DNA from: Ciona savignyi
Taxonomy: Eukaryota; Chordata; Ascidiacea; Phlebobranchia; Cionidae
Reading direction: 5' to 3'
DNA length: 64,000 bases
NCBI GenBank assembly: GCA_000149265.1
Contig: CH002567.1
Location: forward strand, 1,463,498-1,527,497
This document shows positions 26,051-39,900 of this stretch, in pieces. The translations under genes and the position numbers were made by a program. The notes under the pieces were generated by a model that was given only the letters and a program-made list of their open reading frames with translations, was not told where the DNA came from and did no database searches. The stretch's first letter is position 1, and each line of letters opens with the position of its first letter.

Positions 26051-26158
26051 GATCACAGTAATTTCGCATTAACTGAATTTTTATTGTAAAATCGCTTAAT
26101 GCTGAGCACAGTGATTTTGTCTTAACTGGATTTTTATTGTAAAGTCGCTTAATGCTGA
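26051..26158. repeat. Two-copy tandem repeat of about 54 bp
   Basis: Both units contain tttttattgtaaa, tcgcttaatgctga and a cacagt-atttt start. Confidence 0.7.
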
Positions 26159-27880
26159 TAAATTCCATCCGGGCATTATATTACGGGATTATGAATCCCG
26201 CCCCGTATTACGTTATTGCTCTACGCGATTTTGATATTTAATATTCCAACCAAACGACTTGCATTTTTCTGTTCAGGCTGTAAAGGTCCACTATATTTTA
26301 CAAAAAGGGCGCATTTTACGAAGCGTTTCTTTTTTCGTTCTAAAATTAAGAATTTACAACAATTTTAGTGCTCACTTACATTTTTAATCATGTTTGTAGG
26401 TAATGAAAAGACAATCGCGTTCCCACAATTTCGCTTACTGTTTGGCGTATTCTAAAGCGGTTTGGTGACGTGTCTATACAAAAACACGGCATTTCACACG
26501 TTAGCAAAACAACGCCCAGGGCAATATAGGATGCATATTATGCGTTCCACGACAGCAAGCAGTTTAAAAGCGAACGATCGCTAATTGGCAAAGTGTACAG
26601 CTGATCACAAACAAATTTCCCTGCTGTCTTTAACTGGAGTTTCCAGTAAAAATTTTGCCAGGGAGATTTGTTCGTGTGATGAGTTGGCGCAGTGCTTTGT
26701 ACCTCTAGCGGTTCCGTTCGTAACTCGGCGAGCACCATTTGCTCCCGGCGAGGTGTGGCCGGTCGTGCCTTGCCGTGATATAAAAGTTGCATTATTTGTG
26801 GTAGCGATAATCTGACGGCGGCCGCCTACGAGGTTAGCGAGTTGTATTTTGCAACACACCATTTTTTGCTGCGAAGAAATTTCAGCGCAAGTTTACTTTA
26901 AGCTCCCAGTAGTTGAAAAGGATAAGATGCAACGCGGCTTGATAGTAATAAAACACGCGTAGTTTGCCAGCCTCGCTTTGAAAATATAATTCTAAACAAG
27001 CTTTAGGATCAATGGTAATCTCAACCAACAAATTATGCAAAGGTGACGGGGTGTAGATACACCTTCACCCAATTCAAATAGCGCCTAAAGCAATCGTAGA
27101 TAGCTTTATGAAGGAAACCGGATCTACAGCACTAACCCCTTAGGGCGAGTGACAGTGAGCTTACGAGCTGGTGCGAGAGCGACGGGGCGAGTTAAAAGTT
27201 AGTCTAATCAGCGCGAATTTTGTACCGTTCACTGCTAACCACCTTGTGGACGTTTACTGCTATAATTACTAAGGAAATAAACTAATTACGAACCGGTTGG
27301 AAAATAAGACAAAGATTTTGCAACCGTTTAGTAGGTCTGTTAGATTTAAGGAAGAATTTATCGCCTCTTTACTCGGTCAGCATCCGAGGCTAGAGATTAA
27401 GACTTTTGAGCAGGGCGTGAGATTTTCGCTGTCATGTCCCGCTGACGTTTCCTGGAAGAAATATTTAGACGGTCACGTTTAACATTCTCGGGGTCATAGA
27501 GTCAGGTTGTGTTAGTGCGGACATTACGGATGATTCGTGTAATTACCTTCACCTTGCGATCTATGTGACCGGAATTCGCCGCACGGTCATAACTAACGCC
27601 CGATAAGCGATATTACGGTTGTAATAAAAATGCGCTCATAAGGTAAACTTATGGCAAACATGCAGCATGGCGTACTTTAAATGGCTCTAGGGCAAGTTAA
27701 GTGCATTTTCTACCCATAATTTGTACTGTTTGGCCAAACATTCTTATATTTCTGCTGTCAAGAGTTTTTGAAGCAATGCATTAGCCGGGTTATAATTATG
27801 GGTGTTGTTAGTGGCTGTTATTTACTCTATGTGGAAAAATTGCAGAAAGTTGTTTGGCGGCGAGCAGCACTATAACACAC

Positions 27881-27892
27881 CATACTTTGCAG
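27881..27892 (+). promoter_or_regulatory. Splice acceptor just upstream of the multi-TSR gene start
   Basis: catactttgcag ends 30 bases before the ATG at 27923. It could be the acceptor of a 5'-UTR intron or a spliced-leader addition site. No matching upstream leader exon was identified. Confidence 0.4.
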
Positions 27893-27922
27893 GTAGTGTC
27901 GTGATATTGATAGTGCCTGAAA

Positions 27923-30900
27923 ATGCGTTCCTTTGGCATCGCGCTTACACTCGTGTTGGCGGTTGGCGCCGCAGTGGGTCAACGTACGACCACTTTAAAT
28001 ACACCAACCACGGTACCGACCTCCGTTCCCGAACCCGAGGACCCAGAATACAACGAAATGCTCATCCAAGCTCAGGCAATGGTCGAGACGGCGACAAGTA
28101 AGTCGTGTGAACAAACTTTTTAAGCAGACATCGGCAGTATTTTATCGTTGTATGGAGATTCATATTCGTAAATTTAAAAGTAATTGCTTAAGACAAGGTG
28201 ATGGCCAGCCAGGGTTGCAAACAATTGACTGGATAGGATGGGATATTGATGTTTATCCGGTGAATGGGAAACGCAAGCAAAATATTCAGCATATCTTTAT
28301 AGTTATTTACAAGCCGATATGCCTAACCACATTTGTTTATGCAGGAATGTTCTGCAAGCCTTCCAGCAACCAAGAAGAGGATCCAGTTGATATGTGCCTG
28401 ACAGGCAACTTCACTCAAGAGGAGTGTGAAGGCGGCAAATCCTGCTGTTACATCCTTGATGAAGAGGTAACACTAAGAATCAGTCGCACATGAAGTATTA
28501 CAACTTTCGACTTTCACCAGGAATTTAGTTTAGTCGCACTAAGATGTTTGATCCAATTCAGATTATAGGGTAGAATAGGATAAACATCTTTACACCGTGA
28601 AAGGTAAAACGCAATGGGCGTTATCACACGGGTAATCGTCAGGTTACCTTGCGGCCACCGTCAAATTATCGAAGCTATTGCAGTGTGTTGTATATGATCT
28701 TACAATTTGGTAGAACCCTTCATTCTTCTGGGTTAAGGCAATATCTGCTAAATGTCTTGTCCATGGACATGACCGACTAGCTAAAGACCAGTTTCGGACC
28801 TGCAGGCCTTTGGCTAGAATGCGAAGCACTAACCCAATAAGCTTTTTGATCGTCTTGATTGTAACAACAGATAATATTTAAATTAAACTCTAAATTGACT
28901 CTTTGCTTTTAGACTGGCGAAGCGATTTGCCAGAAAAGGCGTGCGGAGACTTACGTCATCGCAAGATTGGAAGAGATGTACGAAACCGTTGTAAACGGTT
29001 CGCAAATAAAACAAGCGCCACTACCAGTCGCACAAGTAGTACAGTGCACATTTAGCAACCAGCCTACGCAGTGTGCAGGTATTTACAATGCTTACATCCC
29101 AAAATAGATATTTTACCCGACTCCATGTACTGTAAGTATGTATGTACTACGTTTTGGTAACGGCAGCCAAGTCTGGCATGTTAATTTAAACAAAAGTGAT
29201 TACAATTACTTCGTGCCGACAATCAACCCGCCGAATCTACCGCAGTGTGTTTAAAATTTCATCATTCAAATAAAAAATAGGCAGTAACGGTCGGACAACT
29301 TCTTATATGTATTTACTAAACTTTTAGTTTTAAAAGCAATGTAGTCCTCTGCTGCCTTATAGTACTAACCCTAACCCTTGTAAACTTTATAACACGCTAT
29401 TCTAACGACTCTTAACTAAAACAAATTCAAACAATATTTGTGTAGTAAATCTTTTGACTTCTAATTAAACTGACGCAAAGGCCTGTACTAACCTTACTGC
29501 ATGCAATTATTAACTACTCATTAAATTAACACATTTGTACTAACACAACAGCACGAAACTCTTTGCAATTCTTCCAGACGGTTCCACCTCAAACATGTAA
29601 GTATATTAACCTCGAATTGTCCTTAAATAAAACAACAGAACAAAATCTAAAATCCTTTCCTTACTAACAGTCGTCCCGTTCCCACAACCTACGCCTTGTG
29701 AGTACTTTAACCAATGCACGGGTGGTAGGTCTATACAGCATGTCGCATGTTTTTAACTCCATGGTGCACAGGCAAAAGAGGACGGCCACTCGTTTTGTAT
29801 ATCATCCTCTTCTCTGAGCAAATGCTCTTCATTCAGGAAATATTGTGCTGATAATCCAACGAGCAATCCAAAGACAAGCAGATGCTATTCGGACTCTTCT
29901 CGACTACGGGCCCGCCTTAACACAGCGGCTCTTACAGCCCGGAGTTCTTGTTGAAAGCGACCGAATTGCACTTTACTTTGCTCTGCAAAACTTTAGAGAT
30001 ACAACCGGGACACCTATTAATCTCCCCACACTCACCATCACCACAACTACGATTGCCCCGCCGCCCGTCACCGTCCGCACTGTTGTCATTGAGACATCAA
30101 CTCCATTTAGGGCGCCGCCCGTTTGTGAGTTCCAAAACGGATTTGAAGACTTTTTTTTAAATAGATGTGTTGGTGAATAGTACCTAAATTGTTGCATGGA
30201 ATCTGAAAGAACACTTGTTGCCTTGTTAAAAATAGCTTGCATTTCAAGTTGTTCAGGTGTAATGCGAAATATACTTCACAGCTCCTAGATGCTTCTGGTA
30301 TCCATGGGGTGGATGGAGCAGGTGTCAAGGTGTTTGCGGAGCTGGTGTTCAAACAAGAATCCGACGTTGTCAAGGTTGCGTGCCCGGAACTGGAGCTTGC
30401 CAGGGAGCGTGTACATTGAAAAGGTTTGTGCAATGTTAACTAGTTTAGTTTAGTTTATTTTTTGTTTCCACGATGAAAACATGAATCAGGACTATTAAAA
30501 AAAGGGTTGGAAAACGGGAAAAACGGCAAAACGACAGTCGTTAGAACACGTCTAACTATTTCAGTAGTAATTTAAAAATATGCATTTGGCTTAATTTCAC
30601 GTGAATTTGTCACCTTTGCACTTTGGCCTAATAATTGAATTGATTTTAGACGCGTTTTAACGACTGAAGATTCGCCGTTTTTCCCGTTTTTATATTTTTT
30701 TATAAAATACCCTGCTTCGTGTTTTCATTATGGAAACAACAAGTTTGGACCTTGAAGTTGCAATTTTATTGAAATCCATCTTCTAAACAAATTTTAATTC
30801 GTTAGAGGCTGTGCCAACCCAATTGGACAGATCTGTGCATACTGGAGCGGCTGGTCAGGCTACAATCAATGCAGCTCTTCCTGTGGAGTCGGTGTGCGAA

Positions 30901-33900
30901 CACGGACCCGAAGGTGTCTTGGAGGAACCATCGGATCTTTCGGTAAAATACTTCCAAAATTCATGCTGATCGATAAACTACCCAGCCATTTGCTTAACAT
31001 TGCGCTATAGGAGGATAGAATATTCATGTTTATTCCTGTAATGTAAAAAGGAGCGTTATCCAGATAATTCCACCGTCGAGGAGCTATTGCAGTACGTTGT
31101 GTAAATCAGACGGTTCTTCAATTTGGTAGAACATATCGTACCACTGTGTTCAGACAATGTCCGTCAAGTGTCTTGCCAAAGGACACAATCGACTCGCTAG
31201 CGACCAGCTTCGAATCTACAACGTTTCGGCCAAAAGGCAACGCACTAAACCGCCAAACTACTCGGTCAGACTGTATTCCACCCACAAGCTATTCGAGCCT
31301 ATATATGATTATGTTTGTTAATAGGTTGCACTGGAGACTCTTCCCAAGCAATTTCTTGCAACACCGGAGATAACAACAGTGGAACCCATTTGAACTGGGG
31401 ATTCTGGTCTGCATGCTCAGTAACATGTGGTGGCGGTATACGACAGAGATCTAGGGTAAGTTTGTATTACTTATCGGTCGTGTGGCCGAATGGTTAGCGC
31501 GACCGATACATATACCAACTATATATAAAACACGGTCCAAGTGACGAGCTCATCATGGATTCGAAACTTGGCTCGGTAAAAAAATTACTTATCTCATTGC
31601 CTTACTTCCAATGAACCTTGATTCCATGATCACTGATTAGGGTATACAGAAACATTTTTTGCGTACAGAACTTGTTTTTAATTTTTGCGGACAGTCGTAG
31701 ATAAAGTACAATGTATCCAGTCCACAATACAGACTACACTTTTTTCCATTTCACATTTACCGAAAGTGCTTCATCTCAGACACACACCTGCGATGGCGTT
31801 TCTTCTGAACAAGATAGTTGCAACACTATGATGTGCTGTTCCAAGTTGGAGTGGTCAGGATGGACACCTTGCAGTACAACGTGTGGAGTTGTAAGTTGCT
31901 GGTATAAACGCAGTCCGAATCAGTGAGTAACTTTTGCCATGTACATTGCAGGGATCACAAAGCCGACAGAGATCTGACGTATGCCCAAATATCCCAGACG
32001 AAATACAAAGACAATCTTGCACTCTTGGTAATATATATAAATAAAACATTTGAGTCTATAAAAATTCGATGTACATTCAGATTAAACGATTTTCCTAAAA
32101 CATACAAAATGAATCTTTGATATGTTAAAAAACTACAAAATTATTTGTTATATAGACGGCTGCTCTTGTTAGATTGATAACTCAGTCGTTCAATACGTAG
32201 GTACTGGAACATACGGTCCATGGAGTCCTTGGGGCGACTGTAGCAGCAGTTGCGTAGGTGGAAGTCGTGTACGATCAAGAGCTCATTCCTGTCGACAAGC
32301 TTTGGATTCTGAAAGTGAACCTTGTGGCGTACAAGGAGATTTCTCTGAGTGGTAAGTGCGATTTATCCATGCACATTGAATTTTCGCCTTTCAAGCCAAT
32401 ATGAATACAGAACTAAAGATAAATAAAAACTTTATACGGTCCAATTCATATAATGTTTTAAACACTCAGGTCAGGCGCAGGGCCTTGCTCGAGTACTTGT
32501 CCAGGTGGAATTTCTCGTCGAACCCGATCACACAGCTGCTCAAACGTTCTTCAGGGCGACACAGTGACTTGCGGCCAGCCGGGATTCTTCATGGAATGGT
32601 CCCAGTGGTCATCATGCAGTAACACATGCGGTGGACAACAAACACGTTTGCAAAGACATACATGCGGCGACGATCCTAATGTTGAACGACGACCTTGTGG
32701 AGGATCCGGTACGTCCCCTTGAATTGATTTTGGTCGGTGAAATAAAAAACTTTAACGTATTTTACACGAAAATATACCACACAGTTAATCTTTGTTTTAA
32801 AGGAAACTTCCATAAAAAAAACGTTTGTTACACTGCTCAATAGAATAAAATTAATATCCAATTTTCAACAGCAACTCTGCCTTTTTTGGTACTGTCGTGT
32901 GGCAGAATGGTTAACGCGACCGATACATATACAGATTTAAATATAAAATGGCTTAGCAACGAGCCCATTATGGGTCCAAAAGCCCGATAAAAAATCTGCC
33001 GTTTACTGGCATTTTCCCTTTCTTGACAGTTAAATTAATCGGCTTGTCTTCAGGTGTTTTTGGGGCGTGGACTGGCTATACACCGTGCTCACAATCCTGT
33101 CTTGGAGGAACTCAAACTAGACGACGATTTGACGTTTGCACGAGAGATGTCGAGGTACGTGTTCTTCAGTTTGACCTAACAATGAATTATAGACGACTCA
33201 GTATTTTTAAATGTTTTATTTTGACCGATTAGGTTGAATTTTTAATTGTTTAACCGACCGATTAGGTTGTGTCCTTGGGCACTCCAATAACTCTGACGAT
33301 TGCCTGTGTGATAACGCCCCTTGCGTTCTCCCATTCACGGGGATAAACATGAAAATCATATCCTAATTTCCTTGCAGACGGAATCTCAAAATTGCGGCGT
33401 CATCGGTGCGTGGGGGGGTTACTCTGCGTGGAGTCAATGCACAAGAACTTGCGGTGGTGGCGAACAATCCCGAACCAGAGTGCACTCTTGCCGTAAGTTT
33501 TAGCTGTCACGTAATGTATTTTCTGTGGCTATGTTGTTTCGTAATTACTGGATCTCCAATGCATTACATACGAGCCTGTTGCTGTATAAGCCGGCTGAGG
33601 TAATGTTAATTTTCAACCGTCTTTGTCTGCCACAGCTGCCAACATTCCCGGAACTGGAGTTGAACGTGAAAGCCGCAATTGCGCGACAGAGGTTTGCTGC
33701 GTGTATTTCGACTGGACCGAATGGTCTGCATGCTCAAAAACTTGTCTCTACGGTACACGATCACGACAACGTGTCAGTAACTGCCCGACCCGCCTTCCAA
33801 CACAACCCCAAAACCAGGTAGGCCAAAGCAAATTTTACAAGTGAAGTTCATGAAATAGCGTCATGAGTTTTAACACGCTCGCTTTTACCAGATCTGCTAT

Positions 33901-36900
33901 GTTTCCGGTGGACAATTGGCAGAATGGACAGCGTGGAGCACTTGCAGTCAAAGTTGTCTTGGTGGTGTTCAAACAAGAGATAGAATACACTCCTGCAACC
34001 CAAGTATGAACCGAAGACAATCTCAACACTGCGGTGCTGATGCTGGGTACACTGCTTGGTCAGCTTGGTCGACATGCTCTAGAACTTGTGGCAATGGATT
34101 CCAGACAAAGACGAGAACCCATATTTGCCAGACCGAAACAGCCCAAAGTGAACAACAGTAAGTAAACCTCAGAAACTGTAGTTACTTTTCCTGTACATGA
34201 TTCATTAGAATCATTACATTAAAGTAATTGGCTTATCTGATCCAGGTCTAGTAACTAAAGCTTTTTTCACAATGTCCACAACGTATCAACATAACGTATT
34301 AGCATGTTGATTAAGTCATATCAATTGCGACAAAGACTGAACCAGTTTCCAATTCAAATATAATCTATGTGAATCGCAAGTAAAAAGACACGCGGACAGG
34401 TTACTAACATTTCCAAATCTATAGGCCATGTGTCATCAATCCAGCCACATACTTGGAACCTGGACAATGGGGTCCGTGCTCTCAAACTTGCCCAGGAGGA
34501 TTCCAGACCAGAAGAATTCAACACAACTGTGGTTTTGCGGACAGATTTGATCGACAGGAATGTGGAAACCCCGGAACTTACCTTAACTGGGGTCTTTGGA
34601 GTACGTGCTCTAGCAGCTGTACTGGAACGAGGGTAAGTCGACCGGTTCGTCTGGTGGTTTAGTGCAACGCCTCGTAACCGAAAGGTTGCATGTTCGGAAG
34701 TGGTCGCTAGCTAGTCAATTGTGTCCATGGGAAAGACACTTAACGGACATAGCCTGAACCCAGTGGATTAATGGGTTCTACTACATTGAAGGAACATGTC
34801 TATTGTACACCACACATTGCAATAGCTCTAGTAACTTGACGGTGCCCATGAGGTGGTCTGACGATTGCCCGTGTGTAAACCCCCCTGATTTTTCATTCAT
34901 GAGGATAAACAAAACTCGACGGTGGGTGCGAGATAGTCTGACGATTGCCCATGTGTTAACCCCCTTGGTTTACCCATTCCTAAGGATAAACACGAATATC
35001 TTATTCTTTCCTATCCTTTAATTTATTGTATTTTGAAACACCAAGTAATCTATTGTAAGTCACAAACTAAAATCACCTGAATTTCTGCAGATTCGACGAC
35101 AATTTCACCAATGCAACCTGGAACCTCAAACTGAAACAGAAACTTGTGGTACAGGGGGCAACTATGGTACTTGGACTAGCTGGGGTGCCTGCTCTCAAGT
35201 GTGCGCTGGAGGTAAATTTAACTGTTTATGGCAAACCAAATCCCACATTTTTGAGGACTGTTCGATTGTGACATACGACCAGAACTACCCTTCAAATCTT
35301 CTTTCTTATGATGTTTACAAGTGACATAGAATTGTTTAGCTGTATAATATACCAGGTTCACAGAATGCACACTATTGTGACAGAAAATAGTATAATAGAC
35401 CCCTTTAACCAGGCAGCATCTGCTGAGTGCCCTTCTCAACGCTCAAAATAAGCTGACCAGCTTTTAGCTAAAGACATTTGATATAATTAATAGGCCAAAA
35501 AAACATTTTTCAGGAAATAAAATATTACCCAAGGACACAATCGACTAGAGAGCAACCAGTTTCGAAAATGCAACCCTTCGGCTGTAATAACCCACTGTTC
35601 TAATCGGTCGGACTTTACCAGGTATCCAGACCAGACGTCGCTTCCACAACTGCGGGGTTCAACCAGATACCGAAGAACGACCCTGTGGAGCTGCACCGTC
35701 GTATGGACCATGGGCATTCTGGACCTCATGTTCACGTTCATGCGGAACTGGACAGCAAACCAGAACTCGACGTGGAATTTGTGGAAACAATGACGACACA
35801 CAATCCGTGAGTAAAGTTTTCAATAAAAAATTTTTTTTAACCGACTTGACCTTCATCAAGCCAGGAGACTAAGACTGAATCTTAACTAACCTTGTTGCTT
35901 TAAGTTTAATAAAGTCAGTTATGAAGTTTAATTGGGGAATGGATTTAATCGTATCGGGCATAATATTTTTATTCATATTTTAACTACGTATCTTTATTTT
36001 ATAAAATATGTTGAGTATAGAGTATATTCAACAACATATGCACATTTGGATCAACTACATTGGCATTTTTTGGATCAAGTACACTGACCCTTTTGTATCA
36101 ATAACACTGACCCTATTTTATCAGCTGCATTAACTTATTCGTAATTAACAGCAAGCTTGTGCTACAAACATCTGCTGCGGACGTCTTCCATGGGAACAAT
36201 GGGGTGCATGCTCCGTATCATGCGGCGTGGGTGTCCAACAACGTGTCAGAGCCGACATTTGTTCAAATGGCCAACCAGCTGAGTCCACCTCAAGATCATG
36301 CAATGCTGGATGTAAGTTACTTTATTTTTATCTGTAAGTCTGTGCTGTTTCCTGTTAACAGCGACAATTGCTGAATTGGTTTAAAACCAATTGGAAATGA
36401 GTTAGGATAGGATAGAATATTCATGTTTATCCTTGTGAATTGGTAAGCTCAAGGGGGTTAACACACGGGCAATCGTCAGATCACCTCGCACCCACCGTCG
36501 GGTTACCGGAGCTATTGCAGTGTGTTGTGTATGATTTAATTGTGCCTTTAATTGGGTAAAACCCATTAATCCGCCGAGTTCAGGCAATGTCCCTTAAGTG
36601 CTTTGCCCAAGAATACAACCGACTAGCTAGCAACAAGTTTCGAACATGTAACCTTTCAGTTGAAAGGCGTTGCACTAAACCAACAGACCAAGTGGTTGGA
36701 GTAAGTTGCCATTTTTTAAGATTTATTTCAAGTAACTTGGGACAACTATCAAATTCAAGTTATATTGATTTTAGCTGGAACTACAAGCGAGTGGACCCCA
36801 TTCAGCACTTGCCAGAACCAACTTGGGGAAGAAGTACAGTGCGGTGGTGGAAGCCAGTCCAGAACACGAGTAAACACTTGCTCTGGCGGGGTCACTGACA

Positions 36901-39900
36901 GACGTGCCTGTGCATCTAACAGATGTCCATACTGGTCTGCTTGGTCCAGATGGACTATCTGCTCTGCGTCTTGCTTTGCAGGTGGGCTCTTTATTACAGG
37001 CATTTGTATTTATAATTTCAAACAAAAATATGTTTCCCTTTATAAAAGAAACTAATGCAAAAATTCCCAAACACTACTGTTATCATGAATTCTTTAACCT
37101 AAAAAAAAATTTCTACAAAAATCACAATATTGAAGAAAACAAATAACCAACCAAAATAAATACTTTGCTTTACTAGGTCAACGAACCAGACAGAGAAGAT
37201 GTATCCTTGAAAATGCCCAACTCTCGTGCCAAGGAAATGGATTTGAAGCTGAAACTTGCAATGCTGGTCCCGGTAACTGGGCGGTCTGGGGACAGTGGAC
37301 TACATGCTCTGTAAGGACATTTTGTTTTTTACTTTGTTATCTATTTTATACTCTGTCAGCTATTATATATTCTGTAAGCTGTTTTATACTCTGTTAGCTA
37401 TTTTATATTATGTAAGCTGTTTTATACTCGTGGGTGGCACAGTACCTACTTTTGAGATGAGCACATATATTTACCTCTTTTGAGATAAGCACATATATTA
37501 GAATGGCTATCAAACACCACACACATCTCCCAAGGCAAAATTAGAATTTGTAATAGAATGTCAAAAATAGACTTGAATACAGGAACAATTATGCGAAAAC
37601 CTTTAGATTATTACAAGTGGAAAACCTTTATTTCTATTTGTGTATAAAATCTTTAGTAACCGACACAGATAAAATTGGTTGTTTTTTTGTGACTATTCGA
37701 CAGAGAAAGTAACCACACCTTTTATTCAGGCTTCGTGTGATGGCGGTTTTAGATCCAGAACTCGAAGCCACAGATGTCAAGAAGATGAAACTGTTACAGA
37801 ACAATGCAACACTCATACTGGTAAGCTAATAACATTATTAATATAATTGTTATATAACTCTTTGTTAAACTTATACCAAACTATGTTTTCCGAAAAAATA
37901 TAAATTTAATGTTAAACGAAATTTTGTTTTCCAAAAAAACTGTACTTTAAACTCAATTTAAACTGATTCTAAACTATGTTTTCAAACAAATTTTGGATAA
38001 GAAAATAATTTTTTTTAAATATTTTTTCTGGAGTTGATATTTTTAAATTAACGCTAACATAATCCTTAGGTGTCTACACATTATGGTCAATGTGGACTGC
38101 CTGTTCAAGCAGTTGCGGCGGCCGACAGACGCGCAGCAGGAGACAGACATGCACGCAACAAGTTGAGATGGAAGAAATCGCATGCAACACCAACCCTGGC
38201 CCATACAACCAATGGCAACTTTGGTCTCCATGCACCGCAACATGTGGTGGTGGAAACAGAACAAGGGTAGGAGATTGTTATGATAATTGTTGTTACCACA
38301 ATTCCTAACCAAACCCTGTAATTAGGAAATTGAATACTATTCTTGTATTAATCCGGCCCACTAAGAACTTCATTTTCCCACATCTGGCCCGCTGAATAGA
38401 GAAGTTGCCCACCCTTAGCCCATCTCTAAATTAACATCAACGACTAGATCTGCTTATAATAGCAACTTCCCATTGCATTGGATTTATGCTATAAACATCT
38501 TATCTTGGGATTGGAAGTCATATGATTCTTAAAAAAAAACTTATCCCCTATAATTTAAAGCACATAGTATTAAATTCCTTATGGAACAATTTTTATATCA
38601 GAAGGTTCGCAAAATACGACTCACAGAATAGAATAGATCAAATTATTATCCAAAACTACCTAACAAGGAAAAATTTCTAAAACTTTTGATTATTTTAGAG
38701 CCGAACCCACCCATGTGGACTGCCAACCGAGACAGTTATGGAAGAATGTAACACCTTCCAAGGAGACTTTTCTAACTGGTCAGTATGGACAGGCTGCAGT
38801 GCAACTTGTGGTGGAGGATCAACTGTTCGAACCCGAAGTCACTCCTGTGGTTTCTCTGATGATGTGCAACCAGGAGTAAGTATGGGTTGGATGTTCAAGA
38901 TCATCCCTGTGAATTAGGAAATGTGAGAGGCGTTAACACACAGGCAATCGTCAGATTTCCTTGTGCACACCGTTGATTTACCGGAGCTATTGCAATGTGT
39001 TGTGTATGATTCACATGTTTCTTTATTTTGGTAGAACCCATCATTCCACTAAGTTCAGGTGATGTCCGTTAAGTGTCTTGGTCAGAACAAAATCCAACCA
39101 GTTTCGAAGCTGAAACCCTTTAGTTTAAAGGCGTCACAATAACCAACTTAACTAATCAGTCGGATGTGAATTGGTTTTGACTTTTTGTATCCTACAATGT
39201 AAGGCAAGAAAACCTGGGCTAGGATTAGGTATCATTAAAATTTTAAGTCTGGAATCTAAATTACTTTTGATTAAATAATTTTCAAGTTTTGATGGTCGGT
39301 TCCCTTGCAGGCATGCAACACACAACCTTGCCCATACTGGTCAGGGTGGACATCATGGAGCCAGTGTCCAGTTAGCTGCGGTCAGTCACAAGTGACACGA
39401 ACCCGACAATGCCAAGGAGGTAGTCCCGGCCAAGATGGATGCATGGGAGCTTTCGTTGACAGACAAGACTGCTTTGCTCCACCAAGTTTCTGGGCACAAT
39501 GGTCAGGATACACACAATGCTCTGCTTCATGCAAGGGTGGCATCCAAAGACGGTAAGTTGGAAAAAATCTAAAGGGGTCATGTGTGTGAAAACAATTTAT
39601 GGAAATAAAAAAAAATAATTTTGGCAAAATTTTAAAACCCGATGATTTGTTTGTTATGTTTTGTTTATTACTTTTACTATACTCTTATTTTATGTCAGTG
39701 ACTGCATATTCAGCAGAGTTAAAGTATAAATTTCTAAACAGTGTGTCTTCAATAAAGTTGGGAATCGACTTTTTATCATCCGACTCCCATTTCTTGCAGA
39801 TTCCGATCCCATCCATGTCAGACCGGTGAAAGCGAGACTCTTGCCTGCAACACCTCCCCTGGCGAATATGGGCAGTGGTCACAATGGACAAGGTGCCCGG

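Larger units (their letters stand above)
20141..27880. other. Gene-poor interval between ADPGK and the multi-TSR gene
   Basis: The left part (20.4-22.7 kb) is SINE-rich. From about 22.9 to 27.8 kb the DNA is largely free of the window's repeats and a little richer in G+C, with several overlapping short open frames and no recognisable protein or splice-consistent model. It may hold control elements for the divergent genes. Confidence 0.45.

Noticed and set aside
31474..31600. Functional tRNA gene
   Set aside because: A and B boxes are too far apart and no cloverleaf can be drawn by eye.
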